Shown here: piece by piece, positions 7,597-16,824 of the stretch
Position numbering within the stretch: the first letter of the stretch is position 1
Layout: each line of letters starts with the position of its first letter
DNA from: Cyanobacteriota bacterium
GTDB lineage: Bacteria; Cyanobacteriota; Cyanobacteriia; CACIAM-69d
Length of the DNA: 64,000 nt
Reading direction: 5' to 3'
Assembly (NCBI GenBank): GCA_022402445.1
Contig: JAKRSF010000006.1
Coordinates: 274,540-338,539 of the forward strand
The notes under the pieces: model-generated
Databases searched by the model: none
Seen by the model: only the letters and a program-made list of their open reading frames with translations
What the model was told of the DNA's origin: nothing
Translations under genes and position numbers: made by a program

Positions 7597-8922
7597 ATGG
7601 CACCGGTGTGGGACAGGGAAGGGCAATCAACGAGGCTATTAAAGGCGTCGGAGGCGATCGCGCGGATTTTGGCGTTGGCGATCGCGGTGGATCGGCGGGA
7701 AACGGTGCCCCTGAATTTGGCGGCGGGGCGGGTGCTGGCGGAGGCGGTGCGATCGCGGCTGGATTTTCCCCACTGGGACAATTCGGCGATGGATGGCTAC
7801 GGGATCCGGGCGGCGGATGTGGCGGCGGCGCGGCCTGAGCAGCCGGTGGCCCTGGAGGTGATTGAAGAGATTCCGGCGGGGCGGGCTCCGATGCGATCGC
7901 TCGGGCCGGGGCAGGCGGTGCGGATTTATACGGGGGCGATGCTGCCGGAGGGGGCGGATGCGATCGCGATCCAGGAGGAGGTGATGGTGTTGCCCGATGG
8001 GCGGGTGGCGATTCCTACGGCGATCGCGCCGGACACGTTTGTGCGTAAAAAGGGGGCATTCGGGCGATCGGGCGATGAAATCCTGGCGGCGGGGACGCGC
8101 CTGGGTCCGGCGGAGGTGGCCCTGTTGGCGGCGGCCCAATGTGCTCAGGTGACGGTGTTTAGAAAACCTCGGGTGGCGATTTTGTCCACGGGGGATGAGC
8201 TGGTTTCTGTGGATGAACCGGCCCTCAAACCGGGGCAGATCGTCGATTCCAACCGCTATGCCCTCGAAGCGTTCATTCAGCAGATGGGGGGCGAGGCGAT
8301 CGCCCTGGGCATCATTCCTGACGATCGCGAGGTACTCAAGCAGGCCATGGAACGGGCGATCGCCACCGCCGATCTGGTGCTCTCCACCGGCGGCGTATCC
8401 GTGGGCACCTATGACTACGTGGAAACCCTGCTGGGGGATCTGGGGGCCGCGATCGCCATCCGCTCCGTCGCCGTCAAACCGGGCAAACCCCTCACGGTCG
8501 CCACGGTCCCGAAAGCAGCCGATCAAGATAATGCTCAAAATCCTGGCAATCCCTGTCTCTACTTCGGTTTGCCGGGAAATCCCGCGTCGGCCCTGGTGGG
8601 CTGCTGGCGCTTTGTGGCCCCGGCCCTGCGGCAGATGGCGGGGGAAACGGTCAATCCAGAGGCGGGACGGCTGCGCTGCATCGCCGCTGCCATGCTCCCC
8701 GGCGCGGGCCAGCGGGAGGCGTACCTCTGGGGGCGCGTTGAGCTACGGGATGGTCAATATCACTTTATTCCCGCCCCTGGGGGCCATAATTCCGGGAATT
8801 TGGTGAATTTGGTGGGTACGACGGCCTTGGCAATTGTTCCCGTGGGGGCGGGGGCGATCGCGGCGGGCGATCCGGTGGAGGTGATGGTTCTAGGGGCGGG
8901 CTTAGCCGGACTCTCCGCCTAG
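7597..8922 (+). CDS. moeA: Molybdopterin molybdenumtransferase MoeA
   Basis: MoeA inserts molybdate into adenylated molybdopterin in molybdenum cofactor synthesis. The 441-residue protein shows the signature DNSAMDGYGIRAADV (~60-75), the GDEL segment (ILSTGDELVSVDEP), STGGVSVGTYDYV and FGLPGNPASALVGCW. The C-terminal MoeA domain IV is also present. The ATG at 7597 is preferred because GGAGGAGG lies about 11 bases before it; the frame is open to 7504. Cyanobacteria need the cofactor for nitrate reductase. A zinc-ribbon protein and dacB follow closely on the same strand. Confidence 0.95.
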   Translation: MAPVWDREGQSTRLLKASEAIARILALAIAVDRRETVPLNLAAGRVLAEAVRSRLDFPHWDNSAMDGYGIRAADVAAARPEQPVALEVIEEIPAGRAPMRSLGPGQAVRIYTGAMLPEGADAIAIQEEVMVLPDGRVAIPTAIAPDTFVRKKGAFGRSGDEILAAGTRLGPAEVALLAAAQCAQVTVFRKPRVAILSTGDELVSVDEPALKPGQIVDSNRYALEAFIQQMGGEAIALGIIPDDREVLKQAMERAIATADLVLSTGGVSVGTYDYVETLLGDLGAAIAIRSVAVKPGKPLTVATVPKAADQDNAQNPGNPCLYFGLPGNPASALVGCWRFVAPALRQMAGETVNPEAGRLRCIAAAMLPGAGQREAYLWGRVELRDGQYHFIPAPGGHNSGNLVNLVGTTALAIVPVGAGAIAAGDPVEVMVLGAGLAGLSA

Positions 8923-8937
8923 CGGCCCCATGGCCCC

Positions 8938-9324
8938 GTGCGAGAATGCTGGAGAATGCCCCCGAGTTTTCATCGCCCAGGAGATTGTCGGCCCGTGGAT
9001 GCCTTCAGCCCCGTCCCACCCCCCTGGACCGAAGCCGCCGTCCGTGGCCTCGGTTTCCGCTGTCCCCGCTGCGGTGAGGGGCCGCGCGCTGCGACCGGTG
9101 TTTGGCTCAACCGGCGATCGCCCGTGATGACGGAACGGTATCGCCGCAAATGGCAGGAATTTTACGCCTGCGCCTGCGGCACCAGTTGGTGGGCCTGGAG
9201 CGATGAGCGGCCCCCGTCGGATCTGCTCAAGGAGCGGGATGAATCCGGGGGCGATCGCGATCCCAGCGCCAATCCAGGGGCCGAGCCAGATGACGATCTG
9301 GGGCCGGAGCCTGGGGAATGGTGA
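8938..9324 (+). CDS. Zinc-ribbon hypothetical protein
   Basis: This is a 128-residue protein beginning 15 bp after moeA. Residues ~40-90 contain two Cys pairs, FRCPRCGEG and YACACGTSWWAW, spaced like a four-Cys zinc ribbon. The C-terminal third is acidic and low in complexity (Asp/Pro/Gly rich). There is no signal peptide. The function is unknown. The gene overlaps the start of dacB by 7 bp (ATGGTGA), suggesting translational coupling. Confidence 0.65.
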   Translation: MRECWRMPPSFHRPGDCRPVDAFSPVPPPWTEAAVRGLGFRCPRCGEGPRAATGVWLNRRSPVMTERYRRKWQEFYACACGTSWWAWSDERPPSDLLKERDESGGDRDPSANPGAEPDDDLGPEPGEW

Positions 9325-10853
9325 GGGGGCCGGTCCGGGGGCGATCGCGCCAATTCTGGGGCCTGGGGATGGCGATCGCCCTGGTGCCCCTCGGTCTTTT
9401 GGGCTTTGGTCTGGAATCAGCGCGGGCGGAGGAGGCCCTGTGCCTGGAGCAGTTGCCCCAACGGCTCGACACCCTGACCCAGCGGCCGGATCTGGCGCGA
9501 TCGCGGTGGGGCGTCCTCATTGCTCCCCTTGATCCAGAGAATGTCCAACCCCTCGTGGATCGGGAGGGCGATCGCTTCTTCACCCCCGCCTCCACCGCCA
9601 AGTTGCTCACCACCGCCGCCGCCCTGGCTCACTTTGGCCCTGACCACCGCTGGCACACTCAACTGCGGAGCGATCGCCTGCCCGAGGACGGTTTTCTAGA
9701 GGAAGTGAGCCTCATCCCCAGCGGCGATCCGAGCCTGGATGGGGAAGGGCTACAGATTCTCGCGGCCCGCGCCAGCCTGCTGGATACGCCCCTGCGGCAC
9801 ATCGGCACCCTGCGGGTCTATGGGGGCGATCGCGTCCGGCCCCCCGTGCGGCCCTCCTGGGAATGGGACGATTTGCACTACGGCTACGGCGCACCCCATG
9901 GCCCCGCGATCGTCAATGGGAATCAAGTTACCCTCACTCTCACTGCGATCGCGCCGGGGCAGCCCCTCGCCGTTCAATGGTCCGACAATCTCGCCGGACG
10001 GCAGTGGGAGATTGAAAACCACACGCAAGTACTCACGACTACCGAAGCGGAAACGCAACCCAACACCCCCCGAATTACCCTGACCCGCCGCCTCGATGCC
10101 GATCGCCCCACCCTGCACCTGAGCGGCGGCCACCCCCGCGATCGCGGCCCCATCGAACTGCAAATCGCCATCCCCAACCCCGCCCGACACCTGGCGGACA
10201 AAATGGAAGAAGCCCTGTGGGGCTGGGGCATTGAGGTTGATCGCGTCGAAGTCCTCTGGCAGGATCCGCCCGCCGCCGACCCCCGCCGCACCGTGGAACT
10301 GGCCAGCGTCCCCTCACCGCCCCTCGCGGAATTGGTCGCCCGCACCAACCTAGAGAGCAACAACCTCTACGCCGAAGCTCTCTATAGTGCCCTAGAAGTG
10401 AGCACCCTGGGCGATCAAAATTCGATCACTCAAGATGTTCTAAGTGATTCCCTCCAGCGGCTCGGCATTGATCCAGAAACCTACCGGCTGCGGGATGGAT
10501 CCGGCCTCTCGCGGCAGGATCTCGTCAGCCCCCAAGCCCTCCTACAACTCCTGCGGGCCATGGCGCGATCGCCCCTGGGGGAAATCTTCCGGAACTCCCT
10601 ACCGATTGCAGGCCAGAGCGGCACCCTGACCAATCGATTTGTGGGCACCCCCCTCGCCGGTCAACTGCGGGCCAAAACCGGCACCCTGACCGGCGTCTCG
10701 GCCCTGGCGGGCTATTTCCCCCACCCCCAGTTGGGCGATCTGGGCTTCGCGATTTTGGTGAATCAATCGGACCAGCCCGCCCCAGTCCTGCGCGCCGCCA
10801 TGGATGAATTTTTGGTGGAGGTCGCGCGATCGCGTCCCTGCGGCAGTCCTTAA
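9318..10853 (+). CDS. dacB: D-alanyl-D-alanine carboxypeptidase/endopeptidase (PBP4 type, S13)
   Basis: PBP4-type enzymes trim or cleave D-Ala cross-bridges of peptidoglycan in the periplasm. The 511-residue protein has an N-terminal signal segment (LGMAIALVPLGLLGFGLESARA). It carries all three active-site motifs: SxxK (TPASTAKLLTT, ~91), SxN (LESNNLYAEAL, ~350) and KTG (AKTGTLTGVSALAGYF, ~453). A GTG at 9321 is an alternative start. The last codons (ARSRPCGSP) lie inside a 27-bp sequence repeated beyond the next gene, which suggests something inserted at this 3' end. Confidence 0.93.
   Translation: MVRGPVRGRSRQFWGLGMAIALVPLGLLGFGLESARAEEALCLEQLPQRLDTLTQRPDLARSRWGVLIAPLDPENVQPLVDREGDRFFTPASTAKLLTTAAALAHFGPDHRWHTQLRSDRLPEDGFLEEVSLIPSGDPSLDGEGLQILAARASLLDTPLRHIGTLRVYGGDRVRPPVRPSWEWDDLHYGYGAPHGPAIVNGNQVTLTLTAIAPGQPLAVQWSDNLAGRQWEIENHTQVLTTTEAETQPNTPRITLTRRLDADRPTLHLSGGHPRDRGPIELQIAIPNPARHLADKMEEALWGWGIEVDRVEVLWQDPPAADPRRTVELASVPSPPLAELVARTNLESNNLYAEALYSALEVSTLGDQNSITQDVLSDSLQRLGIDPETYRLRDGSGLSRQDLVSPQALLQLLRAMARSPLGEIFRNSLPIAGQSGTLTNRFVGTPLAGQLRAKTGTLTGVSALAGYFPHPQLGDLGFAILVNQSDQPAPVLRAAMDEFLVEVARSRPCGSP
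10824..10850 (+). repeat. Direct repeat, left copy (dacB 3' end)
   Basis: GCGCGATCGCG-T-CCCTGCGGCAG-T-CCT matches 14265-14291 at 25 of 27 positions. The two copies bracket the restriction-modification gene exactly. The left copy encodes the last residues of dacB (ARSRPCGSP). Confidence 0.75.
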
Positions 10854-10895
10854 AAGATCGCCCGCGCCCGCGCCCCACCCCATTCAGACAAAAGA

Positions 10896-10917
10896 CTACT
10901 TGAGTAGATTTATAGAT
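10896..10917 (+). promoter_or_regulatory. Possible leaderless promoter and palindrome of the RM gene
   Basis: CTACT-TG-AGTAG (10896-10907) is an inverted repeat directly before TATAGAT (10911-10917), a good -10 box only 6 bp from the ATG. No Shine-Dalgarno sequence is visible. A leaderless transcript with a palindromic operator over the core promoter would fit. This is inference from sequence only. Confidence 0.35.
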
Positions 10918-10923
10918 TGATCA

Positions 10924-13900
10924 ATGCTTACCCTAGACTCCATCGTTTCAACCTTCGGTCAATCCATCCAAAAGAAACTAACAAACCCCGCCGTCAGTGG
11001 TCAACCGGAGGACCAACTAAGGGCACCCTTTGAACAGTTACTCATTAACTTAGCAAACCTCCTCAAGATCACGGACGTCACCGCGATCGGCGAATCATCC
11101 ATTCAAGATCTCAAAACGCGACCCGATTACTCCATCACAGTCCGCAAAACCCTAGTTGGGTTTATAGAACTCAAGGCCCCCGGTAAAGGAGCCGATCCCC
11201 GTAAATTTAAAGACCGCCATGACCGCGCCCAATGGCAAAAACTGCAATCCTTACCGAACTTGATTTACTCCGACGGCAATAGTTTTAGCCTATGGCAAGA
11301 TGGCGAATTAGTTGGATCAATTCTTTCCTTCGATCAAGATATTCGATCCGCTGGAAAAAATTTGAAGCCACCGGCGAGCCTTCTCGATCTCTTCCAATCC
11401 TTCTTTCTCTGGCAGCCGATCGCTCCCCGCAATGCCAAGGAACTTGCCCGCATCAGCGCCCGCCTCTGCCGACTCCTGCGCGACGAAGTAACCGAACAAC
11501 TGGCCCAGGGTAGCGACGCCTTGACCGCCCTGGCCACTGACTGGCGAAAACTACTCTTTCCCGACGCAACGGATTCTCGCTTTGCGGATGGATATGCCCA
11601 AGCGGTCACCTTTGGACTCTTGATGGCGCGCGCCAACGACATTGAACTATCCCAGGGGTTTGATCGTATTTCAGGGGATTTAAAAGGCAACCATTCCCTC
11701 ATCGGCGCAGCCCTACGGCTATTGACAGAGAATCCAGAGAATCAAGCCACCTTAAAGGTATCTTTGCAGGCTCTAATTCGTGTCCTTAATGCAGTTAATT
11801 GGCCCACAATTAGTAAAGGAAATCCCGAAACTTGGCTCTACTTCTATGAGGATTTTCTAGAGGTCTATGACCCTAGCCTCCGCAAGGAAACCGGTTCCTA
11901 TTACACGCCGCCCGTCGTCGTTGAAACCATGACCCGTCTGGTGGATGAGGTTTTGAAAACTCAGGATTTTGGCCTTCAGGAAGGCTTAGCCTCATCCCAG
12001 GTTACGGTTGTGGATCCGGCCACGGGCACTGGCACCTATATCCTCGGAGTTTTGCGCCAAATCGCTGAATTTGTCCGGGCGGATCAGGGAGAAGGGGCCG
12101 TTGCCGCCAAGATTGAACAGGCATTAACCCGTTTGATTGCCTTTGAACTTCAGTTGGGGCCATTTGCGGTGGCGCAGTTGCGGATTTTGGCCGAGGCGAT
12201 CGCCCTCACCGGCACCACCCCCAGCGCAGAATTGCGCATGTTTGTAACCGATACCCTTGCCGATCCAGAGGATGATGCGGGCTGGATTCCACAGATCCTT
12301 GCGCCGATCGCCAAATCCCGCCGCGATGCCAGCAAAATTAAGCGGGAGGAGCCGGTGACGGTGGTGATTGGTAATCCGCCTTATCGGGAACGGGCCAAGG
12401 GGCGCGGCGGCTGGATTGAGGTGGGCAATAGCCAAACGAATACATCGGCCCCGCTCTTGGATTGGATGCCGCCGACCAATTGGGGTGTGGGGGTCCATGC
12501 CAAGCATCTGCGGAATTTATATGTCTATTTCTGGCGATGGGCGACTTGGAAAGTCTTTGATGGCCATGCTAACCACCGCCATGGAATTGTTTGTTTTATT
12601 ACCGTTGCGGGCTTTTTAAATGGCCCCGGTTTTCAACGAATGCGTGAATATCTGCGGCAATCCTGCGATCGCATCTGGGTGATTGACTGCTCCCCCGAGG
12701 GGCACCAGCCGGAGGTGAATACGCGCATTTTCCAAGGGGTGCAGCAGCCGGTTTGTATTGTGCTTGCCAGCCGTTCTAAACATAAGAAAGAAAGCACCCT
12801 GGCAACGGCGAAATTTCGGATGCTGCCTGCGGGGCGACAGTCCATCAAGTTTGAAGCGCTCCAGAAGATTAATCTTCAAGGTGATGGCTGGCTAGACTGT
12901 CCCATGGATGGGCGATCGCCCTTTCTACCTGCTTTGCGTGGGGCCTGGTCCACCTATATTGACCTGCAAGATCTCTTCCTTTACAACGGCTCTGGGGTTA
13001 TGCCGGGACGTACTTGGATCATTGCGCCCGATCCTGAATCCCTTGAACGGCGATGGAATGCGCTCATCCAAGCTCCCAATGATGAAAAGGAAACCCTATT
13101 TCATCCCCATGGATCGGGCGATCGCCACGTCAAGAAAAAAATCAAGACTCCCTTGAGTGGCCAGCCCGAACGACCCGCTGCCGTAGCCGACGATCGCGCG
13201 GGAGTCGTACCACCGATTCGATGTGCCTATCGCTCCTTTGATCGGCAATGGATTATTCCCGACAAACGATTGATTAATCGCCCCAACCCCAAATTGTGGG
13301 AAATTCAGTCGCCAGCACAGATTTATTTGACCGCTTTTTCAAGAACCTCCCCTTCTTCTGGCCCTGCCGTTACGGTAACGTCGCTGATTCCTGATCTCCA
13401 TCACTATAAGGGCTCATTCGGTGGGCGCGTTTTTCCTTTGTGGAATGATGGGGCAGCAACGGTTTCTAATCTCAAGCCCAATGGGCTGGCGTTTTTGAGC
13501 AATCATTATCGATTCACCGTGACGCCGGAGGATTTGATGGCCTATGTCGTTGCGATCGCGGCCCACCCCCATTTCACCCGGCGATTTCGCCAGGATTTAG
13601 TGACCCCCGGCATTCGCATTCCGATCACGGCGGATGGGGCTCGATTCCGCGAGGCGGTTAGGATTGGTCAACGGGCCATTTGGCTGCATACCTTTGGGGA
13701 GCGGATGGTGGATCCGGACCAGGATCGGCCGCCGGGACCGCCCCGTTTACCGGCCCAGCGGCGACCGAGGATTCCAAAAGGCGGCGCAATTCCGAGCGAA
13801 CCGGAACGAATGCCTGACACGGTTGACCACGATGCCCAGCGCGATCGCCTCCTGGTGGGTGAAGGGTATATCGACCATGTGCCAGAGGCGATTTGGGCCT

Positions 13901-14259
13901 ATGAAGTGTCGGGAAAAAAGACAGTTTTGCACTGGTTTAGCTATCGCAAAAAGACCCGCGAGCGACCGGTCATTGGCGATCGCCGCCCCCTGTCCCCCCT
14001 CAATGAAATCTATCCCGATCATTGGCTACCGGAATACACAACGGAACTGCTCAATTTGCTCAATGTTTTGGGGCTTTTGATTGACCTGGAACCGCAGCAG
14101 GCGGCCCTGCTGGATCATATTGCTGAGGGCGAAATTATCCCGGCCCACACCCTCCTGGAGGCGAAGGCGGCTCCCCGGTCCTCGGGACAAGGTGCTTCGG
14201 GGGGGGCGGCGGCCCAAATTTCCTTTCAACTTCCGCTAATTTCGTGGGACGAGTTTTGA
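10924..14259 (+). CDS. Single-chain type ISP-like restriction-modification enzyme (helicase-less)
   Basis: This 1111-residue enzyme cuts and methylates DNA from one polypeptide. The N-terminal ~130 residues look like a PD-(D/E)XK nuclease: RPDYSI near 66 and GFIELKAPGKG near 80. The N6-adenine methylase core has motif I VVDPATGTGTY (~364) and motif IV VIGNPPYRER (~483). The C-terminal half matches the specificity region of LlaBIII-type ISP enzymes (HPHFTRRFRQDL, VPEAIWAYEVSGKKTVLHWFSYRK). Classical ISP enzymes also carry a helicase of several hundred residues; no helicase motifs are seen here. No separate R, M or S gene is adjacent. Composition is less GC-rich than its neighbours in places, and 27-bp direct repeats flank the gene, both signs of acquisition. 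Confidence 0.88.
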   Translation: MLTLDSIVSTFGQSIQKKLTNPAVSGQPEDQLRAPFEQLLINLANLLKITDVTAIGESSIQDLKTRPDYSITVRKTLVGFIELKAPGKGADPRKFKDRHDRAQWQKLQSLPNLIYSDGNSFSLWQDGELVGSILSFDQDIRSAGKNLKPPASLLDLFQSFFLWQPIAPRNAKELARISARLCRLLRDEVTEQLAQGSDALTALATDWRKLLFPDATDSRFADGYAQAVTFGLLMARANDIELSQGFDRISGDLKGNHSLIGAALRLLTENPENQATLKVSLQALIRVLNAVNWPTISKGNPETWLYFYEDFLEVYDPSLRKETGSYYTPPVVVETMTRLVDEVLKTQDFGLQEGLASSQVTVVDPATGTGTYILGVLRQIAEFVRADQGEGAVAAKIEQALTRLIAFELQLGPFAVAQLRILAEAIALTGTTPSAELRMFVTDTLADPEDDAGWIPQILAPIAKSRRDASKIKREEPVTVVIGNPPYRERAKGRGGWIEVGNSQTNTSAPLLDWMPPTNWGVGVHAKHLRNLYVYFWRWATWKVFDGHANHRHGIVCFITVAGFLNGPGFQRMREYLRQSCDRIWVIDCSPEGHQPEVNTRIFQGVQQPVCIVLASRSKHKKESTLATAKFRMLPAGRQSIKFEALQKINLQGDGWLDCPMDGRSPFLPALRGAWSTYIDLQDLFLYNGSGVMPGRTWIIAPDPESLERRWNALIQAPNDEKETLFHPHGSGDRHVKKKIKTPLSGQPERPAAVADDRAGVVPPIRCAYRSFDRQWIIPDKRLINRPNPKLWEIQSPAQIYLTAFSRTSPSSGPAVTVTSLIPDLHHYKGSFGGRVFPLWNDGAATVSNLKPNGLAFLSNHYRFTVTPEDLMAYVVAIAAHPHFTRRFRQDLVTPGIRIPITADGARFREAVRIGQRAIWLHTFGERMVDPDQDRPPGPPRLPAQRRPRIPKGGAIPSEPERMPDTVDHDAQRDRLLVGEGYIDHVPEAIWAYEVSGKKTVLHWFSYRKKTRERPVIGDRRPLSPLNEIYPDHWLPEYTTELLNLLNVLGLLIDLEPQQAALLDHIAEGEIIPAHTLLEAKAAPRSSGQGASGGAAAQISFQLPLISWDEF

Positions 14260-14264
14260 TCCTG

Positions 14265-14291
14265 GCGCGATCGCGGCCCTGCGGCAGCCCT
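14265..14291 (+). repeat. Direct repeat, right copy (beyond the RM gene)
   Basis: GCGCGATCGCG-G-CCCTGCGGCAG-C-CCT is the partner of 10824-10850. It starts 5 bp after the RM stop codon. In one frame it still reads ARSRPCGSP, the last residues of dacB, so it may be the original dacB 3' end displaced by the insertion. Confidence 0.75.
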
Positions 14292-14385
14292 CAACCCCGG
14301 ATGACCCCACCCGCCGCGCCAAAGTCCCGTGGTTTCCGTGGGGTTTGCCCGTATGTTTGGGTAGATGCAACTTGGGGATCTGGCA

Positions 14386-15459
14386 ATGCGGGTGGTGCTG
14401 TGCGGCTATTACGGCATGGGCAATGGGGGCGATGAAGCGCTCCTGGCGACGCTGCTGCAACGGTTGCCGCCCGGAGTGACGCCCATTGTCCTGTCGGGGA
14501 ATCCAACGGAGACACGCCAGCGCTATGGGGTGTGGGCGGTGCCGCGCAAGGATGGCTGGGCGGTGCTGCGATCGCTGCGATCGGCCCAGGGGTTTGTGTG
14601 GGGGGGCGGCAGTTTGATGCAGGACGCCACGAGCCGCTGGAGCCCGGTGTATTACGGGGGGCTGATGCTGATGGCCCAGGCGCTGGGGCTCAAAACCGTG
14701 GCCTGGGGGCAGGGGATTGGGCCGCTGAACCGGGGCCTGAGCCGCTGGTTGGCGCGCCGCTGTTTTCGGGGCTGCACGGCGGTGAGTGTGCGCGATCGCC
14801 CGTCGTTGGAGCAGTTGCAGCGGTGGGGGCGATCGGATGGGCTGCTGGCTCCGGATCCGGTCTGGGCGCTGCGGACGCCGGATCTGGTGACTAGGCCGCA
14901 CGATCGCGATCGCCGGGTGGCGGTGGCCCTGCGGCCCCATGGCAGTTTGTCGCCCGCCCGCTGGGCTGCGTTGGGGGAAGGGTTGGCTCGCTTCCAGGCC
15001 CAGACGGATGCCCATCTGGTGTTTTTGCCGTTTCAGCCGTCGCGCGATCGCCCGCCCCTGGAGGATCTGTTGCCCCGGCTGCGGCAGGGATCTTTTGAAA
15101 TTATTGAAGAACCCAATCCGACCCTCCTCAAGGCCCAGTTCCGCACCTGCTGTTTTGCGATCGCCATGCGTCTCCATGGGGCGATCGCCGCCGCCGCCGA
15201 AGGGTGCCACGGATTTGCCTTGAGCTATGATCCCAAGGTGGCGGCCCTGGCGATGGATTTGGGCTGGCCCGGTTTTGATTTAACGGCGATTTCGACCGAT
15301 TTACCCCCCTTTCCCGAGGATCCCGCCGCGATCGCCCAAGCCTGGACCGATGCCTACCGCCAGGGACGTCCCCTCAGCGCCCAGGTTCGGGGGGACTACC
15401 GCGATCGCGCAGGGCAACACGGGGATCTCTTGGCCCAAGCCCTGACGGAATTCCCCTGA
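14386..15459 (+). CDS. csaB: Polysaccharide pyruvyl transferase CsaB
   Basis: CsaB adds pyruvate ketals to cell-wall polysaccharide, which anchors SLH-domain surface proteins. The protein of about 357 residues begins MRVVLCGYYGMGNGGDEA, the typical N-terminus. It continues with VWGGGSLMQDATS, AWGQGIGPL, VRDRPSL and the C-terminal IAMRLHGAIAAAAEG (~260). The ATG at 14386 has GGGGA about 8 bases upstream; the frame opens at 14365. A glycosyltransferase follows 120 bp later on the same strand, which is consistent with a cell-surface role. Confidence 0.92.
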   Translation: MRVVLCGYYGMGNGGDEALLATLLQRLPPGVTPIVLSGNPTETRQRYGVWAVPRKDGWAVLRSLRSAQGFVWGGGSLMQDATSRWSPVYYGGLMLMAQALGLKTVAWGQGIGPLNRGLSRWLARRCFRGCTAVSVRDRPSLEQLQRWGRSDGLLAPDPVWALRTPDLVTRPHDRDRRVAVALRPHGSLSPARWAALGEGLARFQAQTDAHLVFLPFQPSRDRPPLEDLLPRLRQGSFEIIEEPNPTLLKAQFRTCCFAIAMRLHGAIAAAAEGCHGFALSYDPKVAALAMDLGWPGFDLTAISTDLPPFPEDPAAIAQAWTDAYRQGRPLSAQVRGDYRDRAGQHGDLLAQALTEFP

Positions 15460-15579
15460 CAAGACCCCCTGGAGTCGAGGCGATCGCCCCAAACGATCAG
15501 CAGACTGCTCCCTTCAAATTTGCCCGAAAAGGTTGTCCCAAAAAGCTATTAAAAAGCCAATGTTTTTGCCCCTCTTCCC

Positions 15580-16671
15580 ATGTCAAACCCCCAGCCCTCT
15601 TCCCATCCCCTGCCCCAATTCCTAACGGAAATTCCCCTGCCGGATCCCCTGCCGCCCCTGGTACTTTCGGTTTTTACCCGACCCGATCTTTTGGCGCAGG
15701 TGGTGGAGGCCCTACGGCACCAGTCCCTCCTGCCGACCCAGATGATTGTGCTGGTGGATGGTCCGCGATCGCCCCAGGACCACGGCCCCATCCAAGCCTG
15801 CATTCAACTGTTAGAAGATTTTGTAGCATCGACCCAGGGCCGCACCACCGTTGAATTCATCCGACGCCCTGGAAATTTAGGCTGCGATCGCAACGTCATC
15901 CTCGGCATGACGGAAATTTTAGAGCGATTTGAGGCGATCGTTTACCTAGAGGACGACGTGCGCCCCAATCCCAGCTTTTTTGACTGCATCTGTCGCCTGC
16001 TCGTGGCCTACCGCGACGAGCCCAAGATCTTTTCCGTCAGCGCCTATTCCAGCTTCCCCGAGGAATTTTATGGGGAAATGGATGCGGATTTTGCCATTTC
16101 CCAACGGCTGTTTACCTACGGTTGGGGCATTTGGAGCGATCGCTGGCAATCCATTAACCTGATCGGCCAGCCCCCCCAGGCCAATCCCTTCGGAGCCTTC
16201 TACAAAATTCCGGCCACCGCCCAAACAAAATTAACGGCCATTAATCAGTTTTGGCTCGAAAAAAATCGCAAGACCGATTGGGTCATCAGCACCACCCTAG
16301 CGGCCCTAGCCCAGGGCAAAGTTCACCTCGCACCGAGGGCTTCATTGACCCGAAATATTGGCTTTGGGCACCAGGAATCGGAAACCTATCGGGGTCGCGA
16401 ACCCGCCTGGGCCAATGCCCGCTATGATTGCAATTTCTCCCCGAATCGTTTGCCCAGCAGCCTTGAGCTTGCCCCGAGTCTCCAGGCGGAATTGACGGGC
16501 CAAGCGCTTGCCCAATTCTTTGATCGCAAAAAGCTTTGGCTCAATGGCCCCGCCCTGTGGTTTTTGCTGGGGAAATTTCGCGATTGGCCGAGTCGGATGG
16601 CCTGGATTCGTCTATTCATAAAGCGTTTCCCCGTGCTGGTGTCCCGCTGGCGAAATGGTTTGCCCACCTGA
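15580..16671 (+). CDS. Glycosyltransferase (GT-A fold, GNT-I/GT2-like)
   Basis: This is a 363-residue soluble protein. PLVLSVFTRPDLLAQVVEAL begins the nucleotide-sugar-binding fold at ~28. A DXD-type motif occurs in IVYLEDDVRPN (~127). The region FSVSAYSSFP...FTYGWGIWSDRW (~148-188) resembles the acceptor side of GNT-I-like or family 2 enzymes. No signal peptide or membrane helix is clear. Donor and acceptor cannot be read from sequence. Its neighbour csaB suggests cell-envelope polysaccharide synthesis. Confidence 0.78.
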   Translation: MSNPQPSSHPLPQFLTEIPLPDPLPPLVLSVFTRPDLLAQVVEALRHQSLLPTQMIVLVDGPRSPQDHGPIQACIQLLEDFVASTQGRTTVEFIRRPGNLGCDRNVILGMTEILERFEAIVYLEDDVRPNPSFFDCICRLLVAYRDEPKIFSVSAYSSFPEEFYGEMDADFAISQRLFTYGWGIWSDRWQSINLIGQPPQANPFGAFYKIPATAQTKLTAINQFWLEKNRKTDWVISTTLAALAQGKVHLAPRASLTRNIGFGHQESETYRGREPAWANARYDCNFSPNRLPSSLELAPSLQAELTGQALAQFFDRKKLWLNGPALWFLLGKFRDWPSRMAWIRLFIKRFPVLVSRWRNGLPT

Positions 16672-16824
16672 GGGAATGGCTAGACAATACCGCCCGCTAA
16701 GGTTGAGTTTGAAGCTGAAATTCTATGGCAAGATAGGAAATCCCAGAGGATGTTTAAGGGATGGTCCAAAGTTTTCTGGGATCATTGCGCTTATCCTAAT
16801 TTTTTACCCCCATCTGCCCTGGCC

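Noticed and set aside
14244-14435. Short frame containing ARSRPCGSP after the RM gene
   Set aside because: As a gene it has no support; the peptide is the translated right copy of the dacB-end duplication and is reported as such.
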